63,488 nt of DNA from Paraburkholderia franconis (lineage in GTDB: Bacteria > Pseudomonadota > Gammaproteobacteria > Burkholderiales > Burkholderiaceae). Shown one piece after another: positions 25,230 through 34,069 of the stretch (position 1 is its first letter; each line of letters opens with the position of its first letter). The stretch is taken from assembly GCF_009362735.1 (NCBI RefSeq), contig NZ_WHNP01000043.1:1-63488 (forward strand), given 5' to 3'. Below the pieces are notes generated by a model. It saw nothing but the letters and a program-made list of their open reading frames with translations, made no database searches and was not told where the DNA came from. Position numbers and translations under genes: made by a program.

Positions 25230-27464
25230 TCATGAACACCCCGCCGCGAGCCGACGCGCCAACGCCTGCGCGCCCGGCATGTCGAGACGCAGCGATGCAT
25301 ACGCGCTGCGCTTCACATCGTCGGGCAAAGTCCAGTCCCACTTCTCGTTGTCGATGTTGCCGATTGCGCGCAATGCGTCGCGGGTCTGCGCGGGCGTCAG
25401 CGCCGCGATGCGTTGCAGCGCGTCCTTCACCGAATCCGCGCCCGATGTGCGCACGCTGACCGTCGGCCCCTGGTTCCATGCATCGAGCCCTTCGGCGCGC
25501 AACAGCACAACGAGCGCATCGTTGATCCAGTCGCCGGACCATGTCGCGAGTATCGTGGTGCCGCCGTGCGTGAACACCGCGCGCGAGGCCAGTTCGTTCG
25601 ACGCGAAAAAGCGCCGCGCCTCTTCGAGCAGTTCGCGGCCCGTCGCATCGACGAACACGACGGGCTCTCCATCGTTCAGCACATTGAACATCTCGCGCCG
25701 CACTTCGTCGTGCACCAGCGAGCCGCCTCCGTCGAACACGGGCGGCACGCCGCCCTGGTCCGGCTTCACGTAGACGGTCTTCTTGCCGGCGTCGACTTCC
25801 TGCACACGCCAGCGCTGCCCGCCGAACACGATGCCCTGGCCCGCCGTCAACGGCCGCGACACGGGCAGCGAACCCAGCACCTTCGCGCCGGCGATGATGC
25901 GGAACTCGTCGTCGGTCGTGAACGACGCGTAGAACTCGTAGTGATTGACGAGCCGCTCGCCTGCCACGCCGTGCAGCAGCAAGCCGCCCGCTTCCTGCAC
26001 GAGCAGATCCTTCGCGCCGAGGCTGCGCAGGATGGCCGCGAACGTCGCCTTGTCGATCGCACCGAACGGGCCGCTCGCGACCAGCGTGTCCCACAGTTCG
26101 CTCGCCGTCGCGCCGCCGCGTTCGGCGATGATCGACAGCACCTGCTGCACGAGCGTCGACGGATGCATGCCGCTCGCGCGCGGCGGCTCGAACCAGCCGC
26201 GCAGCAGCAGATTCACCATCGCCACCGATTGCACGAGGCTTTCGCGCAGCCGGTCCGACAGATCGGCGTCGCTGTGCAGCTCGGCCTCGACGCAATAGCA
26301 GCGCAGAATCGCCGCTTCGCCCTTGCGGCGTCCCGAGCGTCCGAGCCGCTGCCGCAAGCTCGCGACCGACGGCGGCGCGCCCACCTGCACGACGCTCTTC
26401 ACCGCGCCGATGTCGATGCCGAGTTCGAGCGTCGTCGTGCAGACGGCGCTCGCCGGCCGGTCGCCCGCCTTCAGCGCCTGTTCCGTCTGCTCGCGCAATT
26501 CCTTCGACAGGCTGCCGTGATGCGGCCAGAACTCGTTCGGATAGCCGTCGCGTTCGCACGCGCGGCGCAACAGGTCGGCGTAAAGTTCGACCTGCCGGCG
26601 GCTGTTCGGAAAGATCAGATTGTTCGAGCCGCGCAGCGCCTTGTACATATGATTCGCGACTTCGACGGTGCTGCCGGGCACGACGTCTTCGAGACCGGGA
26701 TTCTCGATATCGGGCTCGAAGTGAATGCGCGGCGGCTTCTCGACATAGCCCTTGATCAGAATCTTCAGTTCCTGGCCCGCGCTGCCCGATTCGATGATGT
26801 GCACGTTCTGTGCCGCTCGCGGCCGCAGAAACTCGGCGGCGAGCCGCATGTCGCCGAGCGTCGCTGACAGGCCGACGCGCGGCACGCTGCGCGCGCACAC
26901 GCGCTCGACACGCTGCATCAGCGACTGCAGCTGCATGCCGCGCTCGGAGCCGATGAACGCGTGCAGCTCGTCGACGACGACATAGCGCAGCGCGCCGAAC
27001 GTCGCCGCCAGCGACGAGCCGCGCGTGACGAACATCGCTTCGAGCGATTCGGGCGTAATCAGCAGCACGCCTGCGGGCTTCTTCAGAAAGCGCTGCTTGC
27101 GACCCGACGATACATCGCCATGCCAGCCGGTGACGGGAATCTCCAGCGCTTCGCACAGATCGTCGAGCCGCGACCACTGATCGTTGATCAGTGCCTTCAG
27201 CGGACTGATGTAGAGCACCGACCCGCTGCACGGCTCGTCGCGCAGCAGGTTCGAAAGAATGGGGAGAAACGCGGCTTCCGTCTTGCCCGCAGCCGTCGCC
27301 GCCGCGATGATCACGTCGCGGTCGGCATCGATCAGCGCGGGCACCGCGCGCTCCTGCGCGTCGCGCAGCTCGGTCCAGCCTTCGCGCCAGATCCAGCGGC
27401 GAATGCGCTCGTCGAGCAGATCGAAGCTGCGCGAATCAGCTGAGCCGGAAGCTGGCGAGCTCAT
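25230..27464 (-). CDS. Lhr/BrxHI-like superfamily 2 DEAD/H helicase
   Basis: This is a 744-residue helicase. The Q-like region is TELRDAQERAVPAL, motif I AAATAAGKTEAAFLP (about 54-68), Ia YISPLKALINDQ, motif II VVDELHAFIG, motif III VGLSATLGD and motif VI LRQRLGRSGRRKGEA. ELGIDIGAVKSVVQVG is typical of the Lhr branch, and a C-terminal about 300-residue region carries winged-helix-like segments. It resembles BrxHI of type 2 BREX. It is the third gene of an operon with a TerB-domain protein and a BrxD-like ATPase. I chose the ATG at 27464, which overlaps the BrxD-like gene by 29 bp; a start at 27536 is possible. It probably unwinds nucleic acid with the ATPase partner. Confidence 0.82.
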   Translation of the reverse strand: MSSPASGSADSRSFDLLDERIRRWIWREGWTELRDAQERAVPALIDADRDVIIAAATAAGKTEAAFLPILSNLLRDEPCSGSVLYISPLKALINDQWSRLDDLCEALEIPVTGWHGDVSSGRKQRFLKKPAGVLLITPESLEAMFVTRGSSLAATFGALRYVVVDELHAFIGSERGMQLQSLMQRVERVCARSVPRVGLSATLGDMRLAAEFLRPRAAQNVHIIESGSAGQELKILIKGYVEKPPRIHFEPDIENPGLEDVVPGSTVEVANHMYKALRGSNNLIFPNSRRQVELYADLLRRACERDGYPNEFWPHHGSLSKELREQTEQALKAGDRPASAVCTTTLELGIDIGAVKSVVQVGAPPSVASLRQRLGRSGRRKGEAAILRCYCVEAELHSDADLSDRLRESLVQSVAMVNLLLRGWFEPPRASGMHPSTLVQQVLSIIAERGGATASELWDTLVASGPFGAIDKATFAAILRSLGAKDLLVQEAGGLLLHGVAGERLVNHYEFYASFTTDDEFRIIAGAKVLGSLPVSRPLTAGQGIVFGGQRWRVQEVDAGKKTVYVKPDQGGVPPVFDGGGSLVHDEVRREMFNVLNDGEPVVFVDATGRELLEEARRFFASNELASRAVFTHGGTTILATWSGDWINDALVVLLRAEGLDAWNQGPTVSVRTSGADSVKDALQRIAALTPAQTRDALRAIGNIDNEKWDWTLPDDVKRSAYASLRLDMPGAQALARRLAAGCS

Positions 27465-28746
27465 CGTCGCTGTCGGGAGCGGCGTCGTTGACGATGTCGG
27501 CCGCGCCGCCCGTGTCGCGCTCGATGTCGAGGCCACCGATCAGCTCGCGCCAATCCGCCGATGGGTTCTGCTCCAGCACGGCGAGAAAATTGATGAACGC
27601 GGTAATCGTCGTACGCGGCGTGCGGAAGTACGCTTCGCCCAGACGCGTCGCGCAGTGCGCCATGAACGCGGGAATCGCTTCCTCGGGCACGAGCGCCTTG
27701 CTCGCGTCGCCGAATGCATAGACGAGGCGCAGCTTGTCGAGCAGCACGTAGAAGTCTTCCGGCGTGAGCGCGGCGAGACGGATCACGGGGCCGCTGTAAT
27801 CGACGAGCCCGTTCGTCGCGAACGCGTTCTCCGCGAGGCGCGATTGCAAGGCGGCATAGCTGTACAGGCCGCGGCGCGTATCGAGCAGAAACTCCGGTGT
27901 GCCGCCCAGCACGAAGCCGAGACCTTCCGCCGTGCCTTGCAGCGAATCGTTCAGGATGCGCAGCAGCTGTTCGTAGTTCGCGTTGCGCGCCTGCAGGTTC
28001 GCGAGCTTGTACAGGTTCACCATTTCGTCGAGACACACCATCAGGCCGCTATAGCCCGCGAGCCGCACGAAACGGCCAAGAAGCTTTAGCTGGTCGTACA
28101 TGTTCGCGTCGTCGACGATCGTGCGCACGCCGAGCGCCTGGCGCGCGTCGGTACGCGTCGAGAACTCGCCGCGCAGCCAGCGCACGGCATCGCTCTTGAG
28201 CTTCTCGTTGCCTTCGTCGAAGCCGCGGCAGTATGCGGCTATCACATCGGCGAAATCGTAGCCGTTGACCATCTCCGTCAACTGCGAGAGCTGCGCGCGG
28301 ATCACTTCGTCGCTGGTGCGGCCCGTCGCCTTCGCTTCCGTCTTCGCCTGGCCGATGAACTTCTCGACCACGCCGGAGAGCGCGCCGCCTTCGGGCTTCG
28401 TGCGCGTCGCCATGTTCTTCACGAGCTGCGCATACAGCGAGCGCGCCTGGCCGCCCGACGCATGCAGACGCCGGTCCGGGTTCAGATCGCCATGAACGGT
28501 GACGAGTTTTTTCTCGAGCGCAATCGCGCGCACGAGGTTCAGGAAAAACGTCTTGCCTGCGCCATACTCGCCGACGACGATGCGAAACGCCGAGCCGCCG
28601 TCCGCGACGCGTTCGACGTCCTTCAGCAGCGCTTCGAGTTCGCGCGCGCGGCCGACCTGGATCAGATGCTGCCCGATGCGCGGCACGACGCCGGCGCGCA
28701 GGGATTGCAGGACCGCGTCGCGGTCTCTGGGGCGAATCGTTGTCAT
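27436..28746 (-). CDS. BrxD-like (DUF2791) P-loop ATPase
   Basis: This is a 436-residue ATPase with Walker A VVGEYGAGKTFFLN (K65/T66) and Walker B GLMVCLDEMVNLY (D240/E241). Family-typical segments include VHGDLNPDRRLH, RILNDSLQGTAEGLGFVLGG and AALTPEDFYVLLDKL. The PF10923/DUF2791 family is called BrxD in BREX literature and is repeatedly found beside an Lhr-like helicase. Its ATG overlaps the stop of the TerB-domain gene (ATGA), and its end overlaps the helicase start, so the three are translationally coupled. It probably acts as an AAA-like switch or loader for the helicase. Confidence 0.82.
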   Translation of the reverse strand: MTTIRPRDRDAVLQSLRAGVVPRIGQHLIQVGRARELEALLKDVERVADGGSAFRIVVGEYGAGKTFFLNLVRAIALEKKLVTVHGDLNPDRRLHASGGQARSLYAQLVKNMATRTKPEGGALSGVVEKFIGQAKTEAKATGRTSDEVIRAQLSQLTEMVNGYDFADVIAAYCRGFDEGNEKLKSDAVRWLRGEFSTRTDARQALGVRTIVDDANMYDQLKLLGRFVRLAGYSGLMVCLDEMVNLYKLANLQARNANYEQLLRILNDSLQGTAEGLGFVLGGTPEFLLDTRRGLYSYAALQSRLAENAFATNGLVDYSGPVIRLAALTPEDFYVLLDKLRLVYAFGDASKALVPEEAIPAFMAHCATRLGEAYFRTPRTTITAFINFLAVLEQNPSADWRELIGGLDIERDTGGAADIVNDAAPDSDDELASFRLS

Positions 28747-31082
28747 GCAGCCAACCTTTGTGCGACTTCCTGATTGATTTCGACGGGATCGTCGCCGTCC
28801 GTGAGCGGCTCGTCCCAATGATCGAGCGACGCCTCGTTTACCTGTTCGATCGCGCCATCCAGCATCAGTTCGAGATGCGACGCGGCGGTGGCGAGTTCGG
28901 CGCGTGTCCACGACGCTCGCGTCACGAGCAGCCGCAGAAAGGACGAGTGCGCCTCGTCGAGGCCGAGGAGCTGGGCTTGCGTTTCATCGTCAGTCCGCGT
29001 GGTTTCAGACTGCGCTGGTTCATACGTTTGCTGCGCATCAGGCGCGGACGTTGCCGGTTCGGCCAGCATTTCGCGTTCCTCGTCGCGGACGGTTTGCTCC
29101 GCGTTCACTTCGACGGGCGCGGGTTGCTGCGCTTCCATAGGGTGGCTGTGCGCCGCACCGACCTCCCCATGCGCCTCTTCGACGAACACATCCGCCAGCA
29201 TCGCCGATACGCGCGCCGTTTCCTCTTTCAGCGCGGCGATACGCGTCGCGTCGAGCGCGAACGCCGGCTTCGGCGCGGCGTGCTTCTGCACATCGGCGTG
29301 CTTGTGCGCCCTCGCGTTCGCGCCCGCCGTCGATGCCGGCGCGCCGCTCGCGTGCTGATGCAGATCCGTATAAAGACGCTGCGGATCGATGCCGAGCATC
29401 CGGTACACTTTTTCGAGCAGCCTCACTTCGTCGCGCGACACGACACCGTCCGCGTTCGCCGTATGCACCAGAAACGATGCGATCGTCGCCTTCACGTCCA
29501 GCGGCAGCGGCTCCAGCTTTTTCTTCAGCCCGGCAGCGGCCGTCGGTTGCGCAAGTTGCACGAGATTACGCGCTTTCAGCCGCGCGCGCTGCTGCGCTGA
29601 CAGATGCGGCCACTGCTCGATCTGCCACTCGATCACGGCCGTCTCGCGTTGCGTCGCGTCGCCGTCCGCGCGTGCAACCGTCGCGGCCAGATCGACGATG
29701 ATCGTCGCGACGTCGTATGCATCGTCGGTATGCAACGGGGCCGCATCGGGCTCGATCGCGAACAACGCGACGGCGTCCGTCGGCTTCGGCGTGCGCGCGC
29801 CCAGGCGCACGTCGGGTTCGACGGCGATGCCCGCCTCCGCCAGCGCCGTGGTGAAGACGACGGCCTTGTCGCGCGTCATCTTGCCGCCCGATTTGAAGCG
29901 CGCGAGCACCGCGCCGAACGTGCTGACGGCCGTCTCGTGCGCGATTTCGGCGGCGAGTGCGTCGATTGCATCGTGCGTCGCCTGCGGCCACATGTTCGCG
30001 GGCAGCATCAGCGTCGCTTCGAGCGTGCCCTGCGCTTCGGGATAGCGGCCGAGATAGCGGCTGTAAGCATCCAGCGCCGCAGCGCTCTCGTGCATCAGCA
30101 ATTGCAGCTTGTTGCGCGTGCCGTTGACGGCCGCGATATCGGGCAGCCCGACCAGAAAACCCGGCACGGGCACGCTCTTCAGCGCGCGGAACGACGGCTG
30201 CGGCGATGCGTCCAGCTTCGTCCGGTTGGCGGGCAGGATCATGCCGTCGCCGAAGCGCTCACGATACTGACGCATGAACACGCGATCGAATTCCTCGGGG
30301 CAGCGCGCGACGGCCGTGCGCCGCACCATCATCGGATCGAGCTTGACCCACGCGAGCGCCCAGTCCGCCGGCAGCGGATGCTGGTCGAGCGCCGCCTGGC
30401 CGAACGCGACGCGCACGTTCAGCGGCACCTGATAGCCCGTCGCCAGTCCGTCCGGCGCAGCCTGCAGATACATCCGCGTACGACGCGACGCCATCAGCGA
30501 AAGCGCATCTAGCAGACCGCGCACGTGTTTTTGCCATGCGTAGTTCGCATCGAGATTCAGCAGGCGGCGCAGCTCTTTGGCGATTGCGTTGAATTCGTCG
30601 CCGCTCACCTTGCCCGCGGCGCCGTCGACGAGCACGCGCCGCTCCAGCCCGTACAGGTAGAAGAACAGATAGCCGGTGTGGATCTCGGATTTCCTGCGAT
30701 CGGATGCGAGCCATTCGACGTACGTGCGGCGCTGCGCCGGCGTGAGTCCGCCGTAACTGAGCGCGGCGCTGCCGAGGCCCTCGGTCGGGTCCGCGCCCTC
30801 GCGAGCGAGATCGAAGCGCGCGTCGATCACGCATGCTTCGATCGAATCGGCGTGCGAGCGCTGCACGTCGCCCGTGTAGAAAAAGCCTCCCTCGACCGCG
30901 ATGCCGTCGATCTCCACGCGTTCGCCGGGCGCGATCCAGCGCGCCGACGAGCACAGGGATGTATGCACAGACGGCCGCGCGCCGCCGGGCGCGGGCCGGA
31001 TGCGGTAGGCGTCGGCCGGCGTGCCGGATTCGGTGATCGATGCAAACGGCTCGTCGTCGTATGAGCCGGGAGAACTTGTCAT
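28743..31082 (-). CDS. TerB-N/TerB/TerB-C multidomain protein
   Basis: This is a 779-residue soluble protein. Residues about 45-260 match the TerB-N pattern (GFFYTGDV, YGGLTPAQRRTYVEWLASDR, TGYLFFYLYGLERRVLVD). The middle has a tellurite-resistance TerB-like helical, acidic, metal-binding region with two ADGD/ADGV-type repeats (ATVARADGDATQRETAVIEW, HTANADGVVSRDEVRLLEKV). An Ala/Glu-rich linker follows, then a TerB-C-like end (FLRLLVTRASWTRAELATAA, IEQVNEASLDHWDEPLTDGD). Such proteins were grouped by comparative genomics with DNA-processing ATPase/helicase partners. It is the first gene of the three-gene operon. The start at 31082 is the first ATG before the conserved part; upstream open codons are unlikely to be translated. 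Confidence 0.8.
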   Translation of the reverse strand: MTSSPGSYDDEPFASITESGTPADAYRIRPAPGGARPSVHTSLCSSARWIAPGERVEIDGIAVEGGFFYTGDVQRSHADSIEACVIDARFDLAREGADPTEGLGSAALSYGGLTPAQRRTYVEWLASDRRKSEIHTGYLFFYLYGLERRVLVDGAAGKVSGDEFNAIAKELRRLLNLDANYAWQKHVRGLLDALSLMASRRTRMYLQAAPDGLATGYQVPLNVRVAFGQAALDQHPLPADWALAWVKLDPMMVRRTAVARCPEEFDRVFMRQYRERFGDGMILPANRTKLDASPQPSFRALKSVPVPGFLVGLPDIAAVNGTRNKLQLLMHESAAALDAYSRYLGRYPEAQGTLEATLMLPANMWPQATHDAIDALAAEIAHETAVSTFGAVLARFKSGGKMTRDKAVVFTTALAEAGIAVEPDVRLGARTPKPTDAVALFAIEPDAAPLHTDDAYDVATIIVDLAATVARADGDATQRETAVIEWQIEQWPHLSAQQRARLKARNLVQLAQPTAAAGLKKKLEPLPLDVKATIASFLVHTANADGVVSRDEVRLLEKVYRMLGIDPQRLYTDLHQHASGAPASTAGANARAHKHADVQKHAAPKPAFALDATRIAALKEETARVSAMLADVFVEEAHGEVGAAHSHPMEAQQPAPVEVNAEQTVRDEEREMLAEPATSAPDAQQTYEPAQSETTRTDDETQAQLLGLDEAHSSFLRLLVTRASWTRAELATAASHLELMLDGAIEQVNEASLDHWDEPLTDGDDPVEINQEVAQRLAA

Positions 31083-31745
31083 GAAATAGCCTGGCTCAGC
31101 GTGAGCCTTGTGAGATCCAGATGAAAACTGCGACGCGAAACGTGACGCCAGAGACGGCAGCGGCGCGGAGGAAGACTCGAGCAGTTCGCGGGCACGCCTT
31201 GCAGGGGCACGCGGCACGGCGCGCGACGTATTCTTCGCTGCAAGCCTGATTGGGAACCAACGATAGCCGGCCAAAAGGGCCACGCCAGAACGATCGGATG
31301 GACGATCCTCACATGGCCATCCGACGCAAGAACGGCAAGCCCGAACAGCACGCCAATGACGACCGCCGCGCACCTCCCGAGACTGCTTCGCCTGCGGCTC
31401 ATTCTTCTCCCGTCCGCCGCCGGCAGCCGTCGCCGCCGCGGTCGCGACCTGTTTTAACAGTTGATTATATTATCTTTTCCAGGATCGCTCAGACGCCGTT
31501 AAACGCCTGTTTGCGACGCGCCGCGCGGGGAACGCATTACTAATTCGCGCCTCGACAACGAGCATCTGATTACAGGTGACTTGCGTGCGGGAGCGCACGC
31601 GGGTCTCATACCCAAATCGCATATTTTCGAGGTTTGTTTCGCGAACTGGAGTAGACTGGCGCTGTGTTGACCGCGCCATCGGATGCGCACAGATCCGATA
31701 CCGTCGAGTCCGTTTTGCGCCGCATCCGGCGCCCCGCTCGCACGG
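31083..31745. promoter_or_regulatory. Upstream region of the TerB/BrxD/helicase operon
   Basis: This 663-bp gap has no credible gene apart from the structured RNA at its right end. An AT-rich island at 31455-31475 contains a perfect minus-strand -10 hexamer TATAAT (31464-31469). No good -35 is present 17 bp away. It could drive the TerB operon with a leader of about 380 nt. The assignment is weak. Confidence 0.3.
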
Positions 31746-31838
31746 TCATGCGTCGGACTTTTCACACCGTCTCTCAGGTTCTGGACGGCCCTCGGAATGC
31801 CAGAACCTATTCACGCCAGCGGAAGCTGGCGTCTTTTT
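31678..31838 (+). ncRNA. Probable structured small RNA ending in an intrinsic terminator
   Basis: Four consecutive hairpins can be drawn on the plus strand: ATCGGAT/ATCCGAT (31678-31699), GCGCCG/CGGCGC (31717-31732), GGTTCTGG/CCAGAACC (31777-31807) and ACGCCAGC-GGAA-GCTGGCGT (31813-31832). The last is followed by CTTTTT (31833-31838), so it is a textbook terminator with a GNRA tetraloop. No plus-strand protein gene precedes it, so it most likely ends an RNA gene. The 3' half is antisense to the non-conserved tail of the rarD-like gene. The 5' end and promoter are not identified, and I recognise no known RNA family. Confidence 0.5.
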
Positions 31839-32792
31839 GTGCGCAGCGAGAAAGGACACGTTCTGTGCCGACGCCCCCGCCCCCTGGCCGGCCGCCGTCG
31901 CCGACTCGACGGGACGACGCCCCACTTTCGCATAGGTCGCCAGCGCGAGCCCGCACCAGATCAGCCCATAGCCCGTCAGATCGACGGTCGTCAGCCGTTC
32001 GTGGAAAACCGTAAGCGCGAGGACGAAGGTCACGGTCGGTGTCACGTATTGCATCACGGCCGACTCGGTCAGCGAGACGAGCGGCATTGCATATGCGTAA
32101 AGCGCGAGCGGCACGACCGTCAGCGGGCCCGCGAGCATCATCAGCACCGCCGCGCCCGCGCCCAACGACGTGAACGCGAGCGCATGATTCGATGACAAAA
32201 ACGCGAAGTAGCCGAGCGCGAACGGCATCATCACGACGGTCTCCCGCCAGGTGCTGACGATCGCGTTCTTCGTCGGCCACACCTTGCGGACCAGGCCGAG
32301 CAGCGAGAACGTCACGGTGAGCATCACGGCAAACACGGGCACGCCGCCGTGCGCGTAGCACTGCACGACGGTGCCGGCCAGTCCGAGCGCAAGCGCCGCA
32401 GCTTTCAGACCGTTAAGCCGCTCGTTGAGAAATACGATGCCCAGCGCCGCCGACAGCAGCGGATTCAGGAAATAGCCGAGACTCGCCTGCAACGCATTGC
32501 CCGTCACGGACGCGAGGATATACACGACCCAGTTCGCCGACAGCAGCACAGCCGGCAACAGCGCAAGCGCGAACGAACGCCAGCCGCCCATCTGCCGCCT
32601 CAACGCGGGCCTGAGCCCGATCACCACCGACAGCACCGCAAACGACCAGAACACGCGATGCGCGAGCATCTCCGGCGCGCTCACTTCCTTCAGATGCCAG
32701 TAGTACAGCGGCATCAGCCCCCACCAGCACAGCGCCACGAGCAGCGCAGGGTAGCCGGCGCCTTCCTTGTGCTTCCGATTGTGTGCGTTCAT
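31746..32792 (-). CDS. RarD/EamA-family permease with an atypical C-terminal tail
   Basis: This is a 348-residue membrane protein with about 10 hydrophobic segments and the RarD signatures LCWWGLMPLYYWHLKEVSA, EMLAHRVFWSF, ANWVVYILASVTGNALQASL and GYFLNPLLSAALGIVFLNER. RarD/EamA proteins export metabolites. Its ATG overlaps the aminotransferase stop (ATGA), making it the last gene of the peptide/HDO operon and a candidate product exporter. The conserved part ends near residue 300. The remaining about 45 residues are read through the antisense of the small-RNA terminator and are probably non-functional. Confidence 0.83.
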   Translation of the reverse strand: MNAHNRKHKEGAGYPALLVALCWWGLMPLYYWHLKEVSAPEMLAHRVFWSFAVLSVVIGLRPALRRQMGGWRSFALALLPAVLLSANWVVYILASVTGNALQASLGYFLNPLLSAALGIVFLNERLNGLKAAALALGLAGTVVQCYAHGGVPVFAVMLTVTFSLLGLVRKVWPTKNAIVSTWRETVVMMPFALGYFAFLSSNHALAFTSLGAGAAVLMMLAGPLTVVPLALYAYAMPLVSLTESAVMQYVTPTVTFVLALTVFHERLTTVDLTGYGLIWCGLALATYAKVGRRPVESATAAGQGAGASAQNVSFLAAHKKTPASAGVNRFWHSEGRPEPERRCEKSDA

Positions 32793-34069
32793 TCCCGTAG
32801 CGCCTCGTCGAGTCGGTCCATCAGAAATTCCACTTCGTCCACGCCGAAGATCAGCGGCGGCGACAGGCGCAGCGAACCCGGCGACGCGGAATTCGGCATC
32901 GCCAGCACGCCGGCGTCGATCAACGCCAGCCACACATCGGCCATGTTGATGTCGCACTGCGCGTCGGGCGTGAGGCTCAGCGCGAGCCCCTTGCCGTGCA
33001 GCGTCAGACGCCCGCCGAAGCGATCAGCGATGCGTCGTTCGATCAGCGCGCCCATCGCCGCCGCGTTATCGACGAGCCGTCCGCTTTCGACGAGATCGAG
33101 CACGATCAGCCCGCACTGCATCGCAAGCCGGTTGCCGCCGAACGTCGAGCCCTGCACTTTCGCCTTGCCAGGCGCGCCGAACACGGCGTCAAAATCGCCG
33201 TCGTTCATCAGTACGGCCGACAGCGGCACGAGCCCGCCCGTCAGGCCCTTCGATACGACGATCATGTCGGGCGCCGCTCTCGCGACATCGTTCATGCCGA
33301 TCGCGTCGATGCCGAACCAGGCACCCGCGCGCCCGAGCCCGCAGTACACCTCGTCGGCGATCAGCTTCGTGCCCGTCGAACGGCACAGCGCGGCGAGCCG
33401 CGCCGATGTTTCCGCCGTCCAGTGCTGCGCCGCTGACGAGCCCGCCACCGGCTCGAACACGACGGCCGCGATCTTGCGGCTCGCCAGCATGTCTTCGAGC
33501 GCGGCGAAGTTGCCGGCATCGACGTGATGCACGTTGCCCGGCTTCCAGGGCAACGCCTCTGTCCAGAACGGATTGCCCGTCATGAACGACGCGAACATCG
33601 ACAGCCCATGAAACGAATCGCGAAACGCGACGACGTCGCTGCGGCCCGTGCCTGTCATCGCGAACTTCACGGCGCTTTCCACGGCTTCGGCGCCCGTGGT
33701 TGCAAAGAACACTTTCTGAAAGCGCCGGCCGCTCAGCGCGAGCAGCCTGTCGGCGAGCGCGAGTTGGGATTCGGCGCATTCGAACGGAAACACGTTCAGC
33801 GACGTGCGCTGCAACGCATCGGTAAAACGCGTGCTCAGCGTCGGGTGCGCGTGACCCAGGTTCGCCGTGCCGAAGCCCGCGAGACAATCGAGCAGCACGC
33901 GTCCGTCGGCCGCTTCGATGTAGCAGCCGTCGCCGCGCGCGCCCGTCATGTCGAGGCCCAGTTCGTCGAGAAACGTCTCCCAGTACGGATTGACGCAAGC
34001 GAAGCGCGAAGGCGCGCCGCCCGACTCGCGATCAGACTTCAAGCGCCCTCCTGCCTTCGTGGAGCCCAT
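32789..34069 (-). CDS. Class III PLP-dependent aminotransferase
   Basis: This is a 426-residue fold-type I enzyme of the acetylornithine/GABA/diaminobutyrate aminotransferase group. It has TTGAEAVESAVK (124-135, phosphate cup), a DSFHGLSMFA loop, LIADEVYCGLGRAG (D239 binds the pyridine nitrogen) and the Schiff-base lysine K274 in VVSKGLTGG, then VQGSTFGGNRLA. It moves an amino group between an amine or omega-amino acid and a keto acid. The start at 34069 overlaps the upstream HDO gene by 38 bp. Its position between three HDO genes and an exporter makes it a tailoring or precursor-supply enzyme of that cluster. Confidence 0.85.
   Translation of the reverse strand: MGSTKAGGRLKSDRESGGAPSRFACVNPYWETFLDELGLDMTGARGDGCYIEAADGRVLLDCLAGFGTANLGHAHPTLSTRFTDALQRTSLNVFPFECAESQLALADRLLALSGRRFQKVFFATTGAEAVESAVKFAMTGTGRSDVVAFRDSFHGLSMFASFMTGNPFWTEALPWKPGNVHHVDAGNFAALEDMLASRKIAAVVFEPVAGSSAAQHWTAETSARLAALCRSTGTKLIADEVYCGLGRAGAWFGIDAIGMNDVARAAPDMIVVSKGLTGGLVPLSAVLMNDGDFDAVFGAPGKAKVQGSTFGGNRLAMQCGLIVLDLVESGRLVDNAAAMGALIERRIADRFGGRLTLHGKGLALSLTPDAQCDINMADVWLALIDAGVLAMPNSASPGSLRLSPPLIFGVDEVEFLMDRLDEALRE

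Noticed and set aside
25138..27231. 697-codon minus-strand frame overlapping the helicase
   Set aside because: Arg/Ala-rich shadow frame; the helicase frame has all SF2 motifs.
31769..31790. CTCTCAGG segment suggestive of a glycine riboswitch 3' part
   Set aside because: No GGAGAG or CGAAGGxGCAA core upstream, and no glycine gene follows; kept only as part of an unknown RNA.
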